Assembly (NCBI GenBank): GCA_003008705.1
Contig: PDUO01000023.1
Location: 659,312-723,311 of the forward strand
DNA from: Pezicula radicicola
Lineage: Eukaryota; Ascomycota; Leotiomycetes; Helotiales; Dermateaceae
DNA length: 64,000 nucleotides
Direction: 5' to 3'
In this document: positions 1 to 11,731 of the stretch, piece after piece
Layout of the letters: each line of letters begins with the position of its first letter
Position numbering within the stretch: the stretch's first letter is position 1
Translations under genes and position numbers: made by a program
Notes under the pieces: generated by a model
Seen by the model: the letters and a program-made list of their open reading frames with translations, nothing else
The model's database searches: none
Told to the model about the DNA's origin: nothing

Positions 1-2031
1 CAAATAACAAGACAGCAGTAGAGAAAACAGCATCGTATCATAAAACTTGTGCTTGCTATCAATCTGACTAAGCGCTTTGGCATTCATTAATGATGTTTCC
101 CAACAACCTCATCATTTGCCGAAGACGAAAATGGAAACGGCATGGATGATTGATGCTTGCCACAATTTAATTGCCAGAGTGGAATGTTATACACAGCCGT
201 TTCTATTCTGTAAGTTACCTAGCAAGCCAGCGTACCTTATGATAATTAACCTGCCTTGGTCGTGACCTTGCATGTGGATTTTGCGGCTGTGTTTATATGC
301 ACCCCTTTATAGTCATAGGCGAAATGCAAAAAAAAGGGGTTACAAGCGAACGAAACGAAACAAGTTATTCGGCGTCGGGGTCCGACGGTGTCCAAACAGA
401 ATCCAATAGGTGCTGATTGCCAAGAAGAAGAGGTGGGTTCATAGCAAATAAGGAGTGGTGATAAACACGATAAAGTGCAAGTGCAAATGAAAGTCGCCCC
501 TGAATTAGCCAAACTGATCAAGGTTTTTCTAGCTGCAGAGTGTGCTGAACTCGCATACGCTCGCTGGTCGGTTTCGTAAAATCGATTTGTTGCAGTCTGC
601 AGAGGAAGCAAACTCTCCTCAAAATAACTCTCACCCTGGAAAGTTCTTGAATCTTGATGGCTAAAAGCATCTCTCAGGGGAGTTGCCAATCAAGATTCGC
701 TGTGACCGACATCAGGGAAGGCACATGAGATCTTCCATTCTCTTACCTCGCTCATCAATAGACGTCGGCCATGGTGTCCTGAAGCAGACAATAATACAGT
801 CGAGAGAGGAATGCAAGAGATGCCGTCCCCCCACGCGTCCCATCACTTGTTTCCCTTGCCTGTCGACTGTCGTTTCTGTCGCCATCATGCTCGTGCGGCC
901 TGAAACCAGCAGATTCCTGTGGCGTACAGGGACGAGTGAAATGGTGTAACGATTGGCTGTCAGCCCAGCCGGTTCTTATCGTAACGGTCCATATCAGCCT
1001 TGGCGGGGTCTTATCGTTGAATTACAGTGAAAGTGCAGGCTTTCTCCTTGAATCAGCCTAATCAGGGGAACACGCATGGGGGAATCCGAATTGACGACTG
1101 AGCTGGGAGACAAGGAGATGAGCCTGAGATTTGGGACCATGTTGGGAAATCTCGGACTCAGGTGGCTGTCAAGACACAAGATAAGGATTTTCAAGCTTTT
1201 CTTAATTCTGACACAAACGGTACCCTTTCGAGAATGTGCCACCTCATCATTTTTGCCTCTTTTGCTGAAGAGGAAACAGCATAAAACTAGTTGCGCGTAT
1301 TTTTTTCTCCAAATTTCTAGCCAAAATGACGTAGCAATTGAGCCAACCGCACCTGCACCAATGCCACCAAAAAAGTCGCAACTCCACTCATTTTGGTCTA
1401 GAGCAAAGTCGACATACCCCATCAAGATCTCTGATCCACCATTCGTCCAATTATATCCCTGAGAATGTCATTTTGTTGGTTCGCAGGGACCTGATCTGCG
1501 CAGCTTGCAACTCTTTGCAACTTATTTATGGTGACAAGTCAATGATGTGAGCCCTGGAGATTTCAACGCGACCCAGGATTAGCTTCCGCGATAAACCCAT
1601 TCCTAGTAAACCTTTCCTACTGTACCTATTTTGTTTTTACTCTCCTCCTCCACTGCAATCTCAGCTTCACGACTTCTTCCAACATCTCCAAACATCTTCG
1701 CCATCTTTTGTGTACTTCGTACATACCACACTCGCTTTTGTCCTTGCCATTGATCCATCCAAGACCTCGGTGTGAACTCAGCAGCTACTTATTGCGCAAC
1801 GCGAACATCCGAGTTATTCCATCTTTCCATACCTCACAGACAATTGAACGATCAACAGGAGCACAGGAGCACAACACGCCCCGTGCCTACCTTCTTTGAG
1901 AGTCTGCTGTGCAGCAAGATTCGCAGGATCGAGAAATTACCTTATACACAGCAGCTAATGATTTCCATAAATCCCGTCTAATACCTTCCTTATCGACTTT
2001 TATCCAGCGCACCACCAAACACATTCCTACA
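1..2031. other. Intergenic region and upstream leader of the MscS-type gene
   Basis: No open frame here has a recognisable domain, and the short frames on both strands overlap each other without codon structure. From about 1620 to 2031 the plus strand is rich in C and T with few purines. That composition is usual for promoter and 5' leader sequence of filamentous ascomycete genes, so this part probably belongs to the channel gene starting at 2032. I see nothing definite in 1-1600. Confidence 0.5.
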
Positions 2032-5000
2032 ATGTCAACTCCAGTACACGAGAAGGAGCAATATTCATTCCCTGCATATGATGGACAACCACAGAACCAG
2101 AGGCTTCCCCAGGGCCACGAACGCCGTTCATCCGACGAGGATGGTACACTACAAGGCGAATATGGAGAGATAGAGCATGACCGCAACCACCTCCGCGTCA
2201 CCACGAGTTATGCTGATGGTCCGGACCATCTAAACAATCGCCAGTACAGCCGATCACCGTTATCCCCAAATGCTCGAGACGACGATTCCCGCAAGCTTGA
2301 CGACGATCTCGAGATGCTGCGTGCCGAACGCCAAGTTTCAAACGCTGAAAAAGCCAAGGATGACATAGTACGATCAAAGTCGCTCGCGCGTACAAGATCT
2401 CGAAATGCTCAAGAACCGGTAGACGATTTCGATGTGGGCACCACACCGATACATGAGAAGACAAAGGTCTATACACCACCGGCTAATCCGTCCACCAAAT
2501 TCGCCAAATTCTTCAAGAGAATTCACAACTCGAGTTTCTTGGTCCGATACTTCTTTTATATTACACCAGTGACGTTACTCCTACTCATCCCGCTTCTATT
2601 TGGACTTTTCCTTTTCCAGCGCGCTACTGTAGGTGGCGTGCGCTTATTCTGGTTTGGAATCTGGCTTGAGATTGTTTGGTTGACCCTGTGGCTTGCACGT
2701 GTAAGTTTTCCTCTTAATATAAGAGCAAATAATTTTCGAGTAAATACTGATCCCTTCTCATTAGATCATTGCGAAATGCATTCCGTACCCCATGGGACTA
2801 ATTTCAAGTCTGTTCACCAACAACAGCAAGAAATGGCGAGACCTTGGAAAGGCTCTCGAGGTTCCTGCTACTTTGTTTTTCTGGTCGCTTGCCGTTGAGA
2901 TCTCTTTCCTCCCAACAATGAAGAATCATCATCTTGACGGTAATTCCGGGACTCGACCCTGGGAAAACACTGCCAACAAGGTCATTATATCCCTGTTTGT
3001 TGGATTGATCTTGAACTTTGTTGAGAAGATCATCATCCAACTCATCGCCATCAGTTTCCATCTACGAACTTACGCCGATCGCATTGAAGTCAACAAGTTT
3101 CAGATTTCCAGTTTGGTCAAGCTCTATATTCACTCCAAGGAGAAGATTGGTGAAGGTGGTGATGAAGATGATCAACACACCGGCCCGTCTTCTGGTGCTC
3201 GCACTCCCATGGTATATGCCAAGCAGGCACAGAAGACTGCTCGTATAGCTTTTAACAAGGTTGGTGACGTTGCTGGAAAGGTTGCTGGTGATTTCACTGG
3301 TCGAGCTGTCACTACTAGCAACCATCCACACCAAGTGTAAGTCACGCCTATGGCTTTCTTTAATTTCCTTCCTTCAAATGCTAATTATCAGCAGGGTTCT
3401 ACAGCTTTTGCATTCAACAAACGGTTCCCAAGTCCTGGCCCGTCGCCTATTTCGAACTTTCCGTCGGGACGAAGAGTCTGCCGAGGTTGACGCCGATGAT
3501 TTGAGGAATGCTTTTGATAATGATGACGAGGCCGATGCTGCTTTCACGATGTTCGATAAGGACTTGAACGGCGATATTTCCATGGAAGAACTTGAAGCTG
3601 TGTGTGTCGAGATTGGTCGTGAGCGCAAAGCTATCACTGCATCTCTCAAAGATCTTGACTCCGTGGTTTCCAAGCTTGACGATGTCTTTGTGTTTATTGT
3701 TTGTGTTATCACGATCCTCGTTTTCATCTCCTTGATCTCCACCTCGGCGGCTGGTGTTCTGACTTCCGCTGGATCAGCCGTCTTGGCTCTATCGTGGCTT
3801 TTCTCCGCAACTGCCCAAGAATTTTTGCAGTCAGTCATCTTTGTTTTTGTCAAACATCCGTTTGATGTGGGCGATCGTGTCACAATCTACGGCAACACTG
3901 GTTCCGCGCTGAAGGGTGATGACTATTTTGTCAAGGAAATCTCACTTCTGTTTACAGAGTTTAAGAAGATGGAAGGACATGTTGTGCAAGCTCCAAACAG
4001 TTATCTGAACACTCTCTTCATCCTCAACCAGCGCCGATCAGGTGGTCTAGCCGAGGCGGTTCCTGTGGTTATCAAATTCGGCACAACTATTGAACAAATC
4101 GAAGGACTCCGCAGCCGCCTTCTGGAATTTGTGACATCCGAGAACAGAGAATATCAAAGCAACATTCTTACTGAGCTTAGAGAAGTCACTGAGGCTTACT
4201 CTATCACTCTCAACGTCGTCTTCTTCTACAAGTCCAACTGGCAAAATGAACTACTTCGTCTCCAACGTCGCAACAAGTTCATCTGTGCTATGATGGTTAC
4301 GATGCAAGAACTTGGCATTGATGGTCCTCGTATGCGTCTTGCAGGAGCAGCTCCCGAATTCCCAATGCATCTTCAAGGAGCCTACCCACCTGCTTATTCG
4401 TCTCAACCCGGTCCGAACGACACCCAAAGCCCAGGTCCAGGACCCCGCTCTGGTTCTCTCGCCAGGGACGATCCCCCCCTTACACAACAGCCGAGCTCGC
4501 AATCACTCAACGCGCATCCATCTATTCTTCGTGCACGAGCAGGCTCTCGCCAGCGTGGCGAGTCGCTATCGCATATGGGCAAGCGTGTCGATTTCTCGCT
4601 AGGCATGTCATCGATTTCGTCAGGTGCAGACTATGGTGATGTCTACGAGGACCGTAAGCCTCGTCTCCCTGTTATAGCCAGTGCTTCCGCCTCACCAGCG
4701 ACTGGTCGTTCAAGTGGTAGCCGTGACGGACGAGAAAGCCAGGACAATGACTCGCTCGGGAGAACGACATCACGTGAAAGTCAGAGGCTGGGCAAAATCA
4801 CATCTGCTAACTCAAGAACCACACATCGTAATCGTTTCTTCGGCCGTGGGCGTAGCAAGCTAGGAAACCCTGATGAAGGCACTAATCTTGACGACCTAGA
4901 GTCAGGTTTAACTGCAGCCGATATGCCAGATATTCCTGAAGCCTCAGGCGCAAATGTTTTGCAAGAAAGTCAGAGGTCCGCTGGGGCCGGGAGAACAAGG

Positions 5001-5165
5001 AGAGGAACTGCTAGCGATGTGAATGGACCACCAAGGATTGATCCTAGAACGGGGATTGTGAGTCCGCAGGCCGTGGCGAGGGATAGTGCGTTGGAGCGGG
5101 GAGAACTGCCTACAGTTGCGCCACCTAGAAGAGCGATGACTGATCAGGTTAAGAAGAAGTGGTAG
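2032..5165 (+). CDS. EF-hand mechanosensitive ion channel, MscS family (Msy1/Msy2-like)
   Basis: Fungal MscS-type channel, about 1003 aa from three exons: 2032-2700, 2765-3336 and 3395-5165. The start at 2032 ([10 protein letters not shown]) is chosen because the 41 codons upstream in frame lie in the pyrimidine-rich leader. A polar N-terminus of about 160 residues is followed by membrane segments near residues 170-195 and 203-223 and more in exon 2. An EF-hand loop at about 468-479 has the pattern [12 protein letters not shown]. The MscS pore helix and beta domain follow near 533-577, ending in [11 protein letters not shown]. The tail of about 250 residues is disordered and rich in Ser, Arg and Pro. 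In S. pombe, Msy1 and Msy2 are ER channels that limit calcium rise after hypo-osmotic shock, and that role is inferred here. The last acceptor is a NAGNAG tandem, so an isoform with one extra Arg is possible. Confidence 0.93.
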
Positions 5166-6140
5166 ATTATGACCATTTCCTTTGTTATAGAGGTGCCAGT
5201 TTAAAAAGACGCTAGATGTCTACTTAGCGGGAGGAGTTTACTCACCACGGGGTGGTTTGAGCGGTTGATACCTCAAAGGAAGGATATATATATAGATTCG
5301 CCATAGTAGAGTGACTATTGTAAAAGTAATAGCCCTATTCATTCTGATTTTGTACGCAGCTTCTCTTTGAATCAATGATCAGTTTCATACAACCCATTAC
5401 TTAAGCCTCAACTTATCCCATCCACCCTCAATATAATCCAACACACACTTATACTATATCCTATTAACCAAGAGACCGAAATCTATCTCTTTTTTCCTTG
5501 GATCCCTACTTTCCTCGTCTTCACTTCTTCTTTAAAAGCTTCTAAAAACTGCTTGGAAGTACTCTTGTGTTGTTGCCTACAAATCACGTGTTAGAACTAT
5601 CGCATGGGGTATATCCTCATATTAGGTTTATATTCGATCCTTCTTGATTTGTAAGATCAGAATCAATTCGCCCTGATCTGTAACCAAGGCCACGCAAGCC
5701 TCATACATTACAAATCACCCATTTTATATAGTATTCGGGATGAATTCGATGCCTCTCATTTAGTATATATAGCCTGCTACTTGACCTCGTATTTAGAGGG
5801 CACGTACTTACAATTCACTCATTATATGCATACACAATTTCCACAAAATCGAAGTTCAATAGTTATAAGCCCGGCTCTCGCCCACAATTCCCTACGCAAT
5901 CTACAGACAGGCTCAATTCCTTTGCTTCCTTCTTTCAGATAGAGAAGAGCCTTCTTTTAAATAAAGAAGCATCGTATCAAAAATAGCACCACTTCGACGG
6001 AATCATGTATCTGTCGTACAAAGCAACACTTCAAGTCCTCTTACAATAGAGGTATTCAACAACACAACCAATGCCCGGCCGGCCGGGGCGCACCAATAAC
6101 CGCCACATTTACTTGTCTAGACGTCACATCAATTTCAACT

Positions 6141-6292
6141 TCGAGCAGACAATCAAGCTCTGCCTCGACACAAACAATACACCAATTGCCTGTCGCATCA
6201 TCGAGGCTCTCAACTCAAGGAGAGTCGCCACATTTTAAGGCCCGCGCAAAACAAAACCAGCAATCTCGAGCAGACGATCAAGCTCTGCCTCG
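6141..6292 (+). repeat. 27-bp direct repeat, two copies 125 bp apart
   Basis: Positions 6141-6167 and 6266-6292 share a 27-base sequence with a single mismatch (A versus G at base 11). It begins TCGAGCAGAC and ends CTCTGCCTCG. The flanks match only weakly, so this is either a small local duplication that has diverged or two copies of a short dispersed motif. Confidence 0.7.
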
Positions 6293-6317
6293 TACCTCAC
6301 ACATCTCTGTGCCTTAC

Positions 6318-6320
<3 letters not shown>

Positions 6321-6356
<36 letters not shown>
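6321..6356 (+). repeat. (CA)18 microsatellite
   Basis: Eighteen uninterrupted CA units run from 6321 to 6356 and are followed by an imperfect extension (TACACACATC). It lies in intergenic sequence. The open frames crossing it on both strands are low-complexity artefacts. Confidence 0.95.
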
Positions 6357-6361
<5 letters not shown>

Positions 6362-6935
6362 ACATCACCGAACCTCCCTTCTCTTCGATACACGTCAAGT
6401 TACTACATTCGGGCACACCACACAAGGTACACACATGCGCTGTAGGGGAAGGAGGAGTAGGGGTAGGAGTCAAGGAAATAGATTCAGCGGTTAGGGTTAT
6501 ACATGTAGGGTTACATATGTCTGATTTCCTATGCTCTTTTACAGTTGTAGGCTCTCTGCTCCTCACAAAGCCTAAGGGGGTGTGTCAGCCTGAAATCAGG
6601 TGACTTTGGATACGTTTTTATTCCACTTTTTTATGTGTATATATACCTTCTTTAGACCTCACTTTATTCTACAATCGAGTCATTCTTCAAAAATCTAACA
6701 GGAAAAATCGAAATGGAGATTCTTGAATGAGTTACCTAAAGAGGGGAAATCCGGGAGGGACCTTGTTGTTTTTGATTCCGGGCAAGACAAGGATCAATTG
6801 AAATCTACCAGTCATTCTCGAAAATTACTACATAAATATGCGGGGGAATTAAAATTCAGAATAGAACAGCAGGCTGCTAAAAAGAAATATGGGATGCTCA
6901 AATTTGAATCCTGAAGTAGTGCTGGGTGCCTCTGC

Positions 6936-6964
6936 AAAAAAAAACAAAAAAAAAAAAAAAAAAA
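6936..6964 (+). repeat. 29-nt A-rich tract
   Basis: A run of A interrupted by one C at 6945 follows a small open frame that ends at 6914. Its length and position could be the 3' tail of a retroposed sequence, but no target-site duplication or reverse transcriptase remnant was seen. It could equally be a simple homopolymer tract. Confidence 0.8.
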
Positions 6965-9377
6965 CTCCGGCATCTTGATATTATCTCAACTGCCTGCAAT
7001 TAAAATTGCGACGTTCAGATCTCCCTTTCACACCACAATTGCATCTGGTAAAACATACAAGTATTTGATTTGAACTATGACTATCACACATCTAACTCCA
7101 ACTATCTTAGCTAAGACTCAAAAAAAAATTCTACAATACCAATTTTGTTGTAGTGCTAAGCGAGCCACTTCACCAAATTAAGCAACATTGTTAGACTTGT
7201 AATGTTAGAAGGAAAAAAGATCTACTCACAATTTATTAGTATTAAACCACTGCATAAAGGGGTAATTACAATTTACAAGTCAACCTAACAGTCTTACCAG
7301 GCAGCATAACGTGATTAAGAGAAACCCTGTTAACAAAGACGTTGTTGCTATAACAATATTTCGCGACTGAAAACTAAAATTTGGATCCAATTGTCCCTCT
7401 ATCATAGTAATGTCTAAAGCAATTTCTGTAAATAGTTAGTGAGTTGAAAAACTTGTAAAAGTGGAAATTAAATATACCTAGAGTTGCAGCTTTGTTGTGG
7501 TTTTAGGGGGAGTGGCTTAGGTTGAAGAGCACCGCTTGTTTACAGTCTACAATATGTCTTAGTAATATAACAAAGTAACCTGCTATTTTTAACCTTTACA
7601 TACTTCAAATCATAGAGAATTCGCAAAGTAGGGTCACTTTGGAGCAACAAGAAGTTGTTGCAGTATTGAAAGAAAAGACTGTAGACAAGATACATAAGCT
7701 TAGATAGGTCAGTAATGCTAATAGTAATCCACTAAAGCCAAAACTCCTGTTAGTCTCTGCAAAAGAAACTCACAAAGAAGTTCCCCCTTCCTCCTTAACT
7801 ATAACCATAACACTAAGATAACCAACCACAAGCGACACTAGTCCTAGTTCGCACAAATGTTGACGTGGACGAGAATAACACCACTGCTAACAAATCTAGA
7901 CATCCCCACCTACCTGCGATACCCTCTACTATTGCGAGTATTTCATTAGCGACGAATTCAATTGTTAGTTGTTATTAACATATCCGTTGTCACATCCCCT
8001 TTAGTCTGGTGCATTAATAACATAGAAATATATCCTTTTATCTGCTTAAGGCTATATACCAGTAGAATACTTTCTATCTAAGTACGTAGGTACTTTAAAA
8101 GAGTTTTAAAGCTGCTATCCAGTCATCTTGAAGATGTCCTTAAGAGGCTTTACTACTTTACTTGGATATCTTGCGATGTTTGTGATATAGCTGTTAACTG
8201 CAAATTTATCCCTTAAATCGTTTCTTGCTATACCCACGTACTTATAGGAAGTACATGACAAAATACATACATTTTCTAGAGGCGAAGTCCTCGGAGGGTC
8301 GAATCCCTGTACGAAATGGCAGGAAACGGTGCATGGGATGGTGTTCTGTTGCCTTATTGAAAGACAAGTGAACTTTGGATTTCTGTATTATATTCTCGGG
8401 GGAAAACTTATTCATTCGTTTCATCCGTTCGTTGTTCTACAATCTCATTGTCACAAAATGACCTTCCCTTAGGGTACTACGAGCGTCAGCTCAAGTCCTT
8501 GAGTGAAGTTACTAAGTTATTTATAATTCCGTCTTCTCATTAATTAGCCAATGTTGCCACAGCACGAGATGTTGTCATTTTTTTGATACTCGGCGAGGCA
8601 TAAAGACAACAGAAAACCTTTTGCATTGTCTTCATCTAGGACTATGTTCAAGGATAAAGAATATATTATAATTCCCAAAACCAACCTCCAAGAGAGCACA
8701 CAAATATAGAACTCCCTCCATTCGTCTACGAATCTGGTGTATAATGTCATAAGCCCGTTATCCAATACAAGATTTTCAAATAGGTATCTTGTAAATAAAT
8801 GACGCCTTCTCATTCAACTCACATAAACTTACTTAGCTAGGTTAGAGTGAGGAGCACCTGACAAATCTTTGTAATTAGTCAGGTGATTTCGGGGTTGCGT
8901 GCTTATCCAGCAACACTTCGTCATCCTTAGAACCTCACCCATTCTTCAATTGATAACAACTCTAAGTAATAAGACAAGTTCAAACGAATCCCAATTGGAA
9001 TGAATATGTCGACACAGTGGATAAAGTGGCCTTAAAGTGCATCGTTTCCGGGCCGAGTTCTTGAATTTTTGATTTAGATGGTATGGATGTGGTTCGATGG
9101 TTGGTGTATGAAGACTGATTTGGCACCTCCGTAATCCGTAATCTCTTTCTTTTCTTTCTTCGACCCCACCCTTGAGGAAGAGGGATCTGAAGGAACGATA
9201 GGTATAGATATAAGGACGATATACCTCATCCAAAAGATTTTTTTTTCGTCGAACTTTCATATCACATCCAAATCCCATTTCCTCACTTCAAAGGACAACA
9301 CTCTTCTTAAAATTTCAATTTTCCTCTTCTCACTATAGCCAGCGAACTCATCAAAATCACCAACCAATTATTTCACA

Positions 9378-11137
9378 ATGGCGGCAACAACAACCCCAAA
9401 AGACCCACCAAACCTCCACATAGCCATAGTAGGAGCCGGAATAGCAGGTCTAACCCTCGCAACAGCCCTACAACAACATCCACACATCACCCTCCAAATC
9501 TACGAACAAGCAACCGTACTCCAAGAAATCGGAGCCTCTATCGCCCTCGGACCCAACGGTCTTCGAACACTTCAACGTCTTGGTCTCGATGATGTTATCT
9601 CTGATGAAGTTTGTTTTCGTGGACCTAGTAACTTGCCGATGATTTATAGACATTGGAAGACTAATGAGGTGATTGGTGTTGATAGACATGATGATGTTGA
9701 TGTTTATGAACATAGGACTGCTAGGTTTCATAGGGGTCATTTACATGCTGCTTTGTTGGGGCATGTTGATCGGGATTTGATTCATCTTGGGAAGAGGTTG
9801 AGTTTGGCCAGGGAGGATGAGGGAGGTGTTGTTTTGGGGTTTGAGGATGGGACGGAGGCGAGAGCGGATATTTTGATAGGGTGTGATGGGTTGAGATCGG
9901 TAAGTTTTGTGATGTTCTTTTTCTTCTAGGATGTGTTATTTTGAAGCGCTGCCGCTATTCTCTCTTTTTATTTACTGGAGTCCTCTTGCTTGTAGTGTTT
10001 TGTGATCGTTATGAGGGTAGGATGAGTTTTGAGTGGCTTAAGTTACACCTAGTGGATGTAGCCAACTGCTTGTTTTGCAGCTTCTTCTCATAGAGGAGTC
10101 TTATCTAAGGGATATATCCGAGCCAACTGAAGTAACCTTCAAGAAAGGATCTTGAATCTGTACATTACTCCATTTAATCAATCCTCGGGAAATCTCGCTG
10201 TCTACTTTTCCTTCTCAGTGACATAATACTGAATCAATCACACAGGGAGTTAGAACAGCCCTCGTCCCAGACTACGAACTCAAATGGAGCGGATGGACAG
10301 CATTCCGCTCAATCTTCGATACCTCCCTAGTAGAATCAATTCCCGATCTCCCAGAAGACTCAACACACTGGTGGGGACCCAACACCAACTTCTTCGCATC
10401 CCGGCTCGGAAAGAATACCTTCACCGTAGTCGGAGGAGTAAATGGAAACCCAGATGATCCAAATTCAGCATACAGTGATAAAAATGCTTCATGGGATAAA
10501 GAAGCTAACGTAAAATTACTCCGCGACAAATATACCGTATGTCATGTCTTCCCTTCTTACCTAAAATTTCAAGGTTTATCCTGTACGGAAAGCTGACAAT
10601 TGTGTTACTGCATAGGATTGGAATCCAGTAGTAAAAGCCCTCACAGAAGTAACACCAGATACAAGATACTATCCCAATCTCTCAGGTGGATCCCTCAAAA
10701 CCTGGGTCTTCTTATCAGGAAGAGCAACATTAATAGGAGATGCAGCCCATGCACACGGTGGAGCATTCGCAACAGGTGGATCCCTAGCTATCGACGATGC
10801 TTATGCATTTTATCTGTCTCTTCTCACTGTTTTTCCTCTCACGGCAAGAACAAAACCGAACACAGAGGAACTTGCTAAAGCCTTGAGACTGTATGAAGCG
10901 ACGAGGAAACCGCATGCGGAGAAACTGCTGAGTATTGTGCATAAGGCGAATAGTGTTAAGGCGGAGAGGCTGAGGCGGGGTGTTGTGGAGAGTGATGGAG
11001 AGTTGAGGGAGAGAGCTAGGAATGGGAGTGGGACTAATTGGTTGCATGAACATGATGTTGTGGGGACTTTTGAGGAGACGAGGAGGAGGTTAGAGGGGGA
11101 GGAGAAGGGGAGGGTGGAGGAGACGGCTAGGTTGTGA
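9378..11137 (+). CDS. FAD-dependent monooxygenase, salicylate hydroxylase-like
   Basis: Class A flavoprotein aromatic hydroxylase, 444 aa in three exons: 9378-9899, 10246-10536 and 10616-11137. All junctions are phase 0. The Rossmann fingerprint IAIVGAGIAGL lies at residues 15-25, the DG motif (ILIGCDGLRS) at about 165-174, and the FAD-ribityl GD motif (LIGDAAHAHGG) at about 310-320. These elements place it with NAD(P)H-dependent hydroxylases that act on aromatic acids or polyketides. The true substrate cannot be read from sequence. After GDAAHA the sequence reads HGGAFATGG instead of the common P-x-x-GQG, so the flavin-binding loop departs from the salicylate hydroxylase consensus. Intron 1 is 346 nt, unusually long for this window. 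No biosynthetic partners flank the gene. Confidence 0.88.
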
Positions 11138-11731
11138 GGTGTAGGTTATTAGTATACGGATATAGGGGTATGGGGATATGAAAGGTAGATACTTAGAAGT
11201 GAAATCTTGGGTTTAAGATCAACTTGTTAGGTGAGTACTTAGGTAGACTACCTTATTTACGTAGATTTCTTCATTTCCATTCCTCAACTAATACAACTAG
11301 ATGCCATCTAGAAGAATTTAGTGTTACGTCTAGATAAGGTCTGTTAATGAAACCTTTTAAGCGATCTGAACTAAAAATACATAACTAAATGAGCGGGCTT
11401 CCATTTGATGCTAACTATACTGATGTAGATCTACACTAACGCACTATTAATTCAGAAGGAGGCTCGATAATATGATACGGGTAATGCTAGTATGTAGACT
11501 GCATGTTTCCACCTTAGTCCATTTACATTCCAAAGTTGAGTTTGAAAGTAGACCCTACTCATGCTTCGAAACTGACTATGCCATGCTTTGAGATACGGAG
11601 GGAAAACATTCAACGCTAAAAATTACTACAATACCATGTGTAGTCGCATACCCCTTGATAAGTTACTGTTGTGGCTTGAGTAACTCAGATGTTGAATTGT
11701 GTCCCAGTAAAATCCAGAGTCTTTTCAGAGA
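11138..11731. other. Intergenic region between convergent genes
   Basis: This 594-base gap separates the ends of the convergent monooxygenase and dioxygenase genes. It holds their 3' UTRs and AT-rich sequence, and no gene or repeat was recognised. Confidence 0.5.

Larger units (their letters stand above)
5166..9377. other. AT-rich gene-poor interval
   Basis: No gene is recognised in this 4.2 kb. The first about 200 bases are probably the 3' UTR of the channel gene. From roughly 6600 to 9250 the sequence is AT-rich with short A and T runs and frequent stops in all frames, which suggests decayed repetitive DNA. One small open frame at 6723-6914 (63 aa, basic and lysine-rich) ends 22 bases before a long A-run. 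It is described under findings because its origin is unclear. The last about 80 bases are the leader of the monooxygenase gene. Confidence 0.5.

Noticed and set aside
6484..6515. Telomere-like TTAGGG and TAGGGTT motifs
   Set aside because: Only two isolated copies separated by unrelated sequence; not a tandem interstitial telomere array.
8285..8315. tRNA T-arm-like sequence GGAGGGTCGAATCCCT
   Set aside because: The loop is one base short of a standard T-loop, and no D-arm, anticodon arm or acceptor stem can be formed in the flanks.
9900..9929. A 30-nt intron ending CTTCTAG in the monooxygenase gene
   Set aside because: It is too short for a fungal spliceosomal intron, and the sequence after it does not continue the protein. 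The acceptor at 10245 gives the expected GCDGLRSGVRTAL join.
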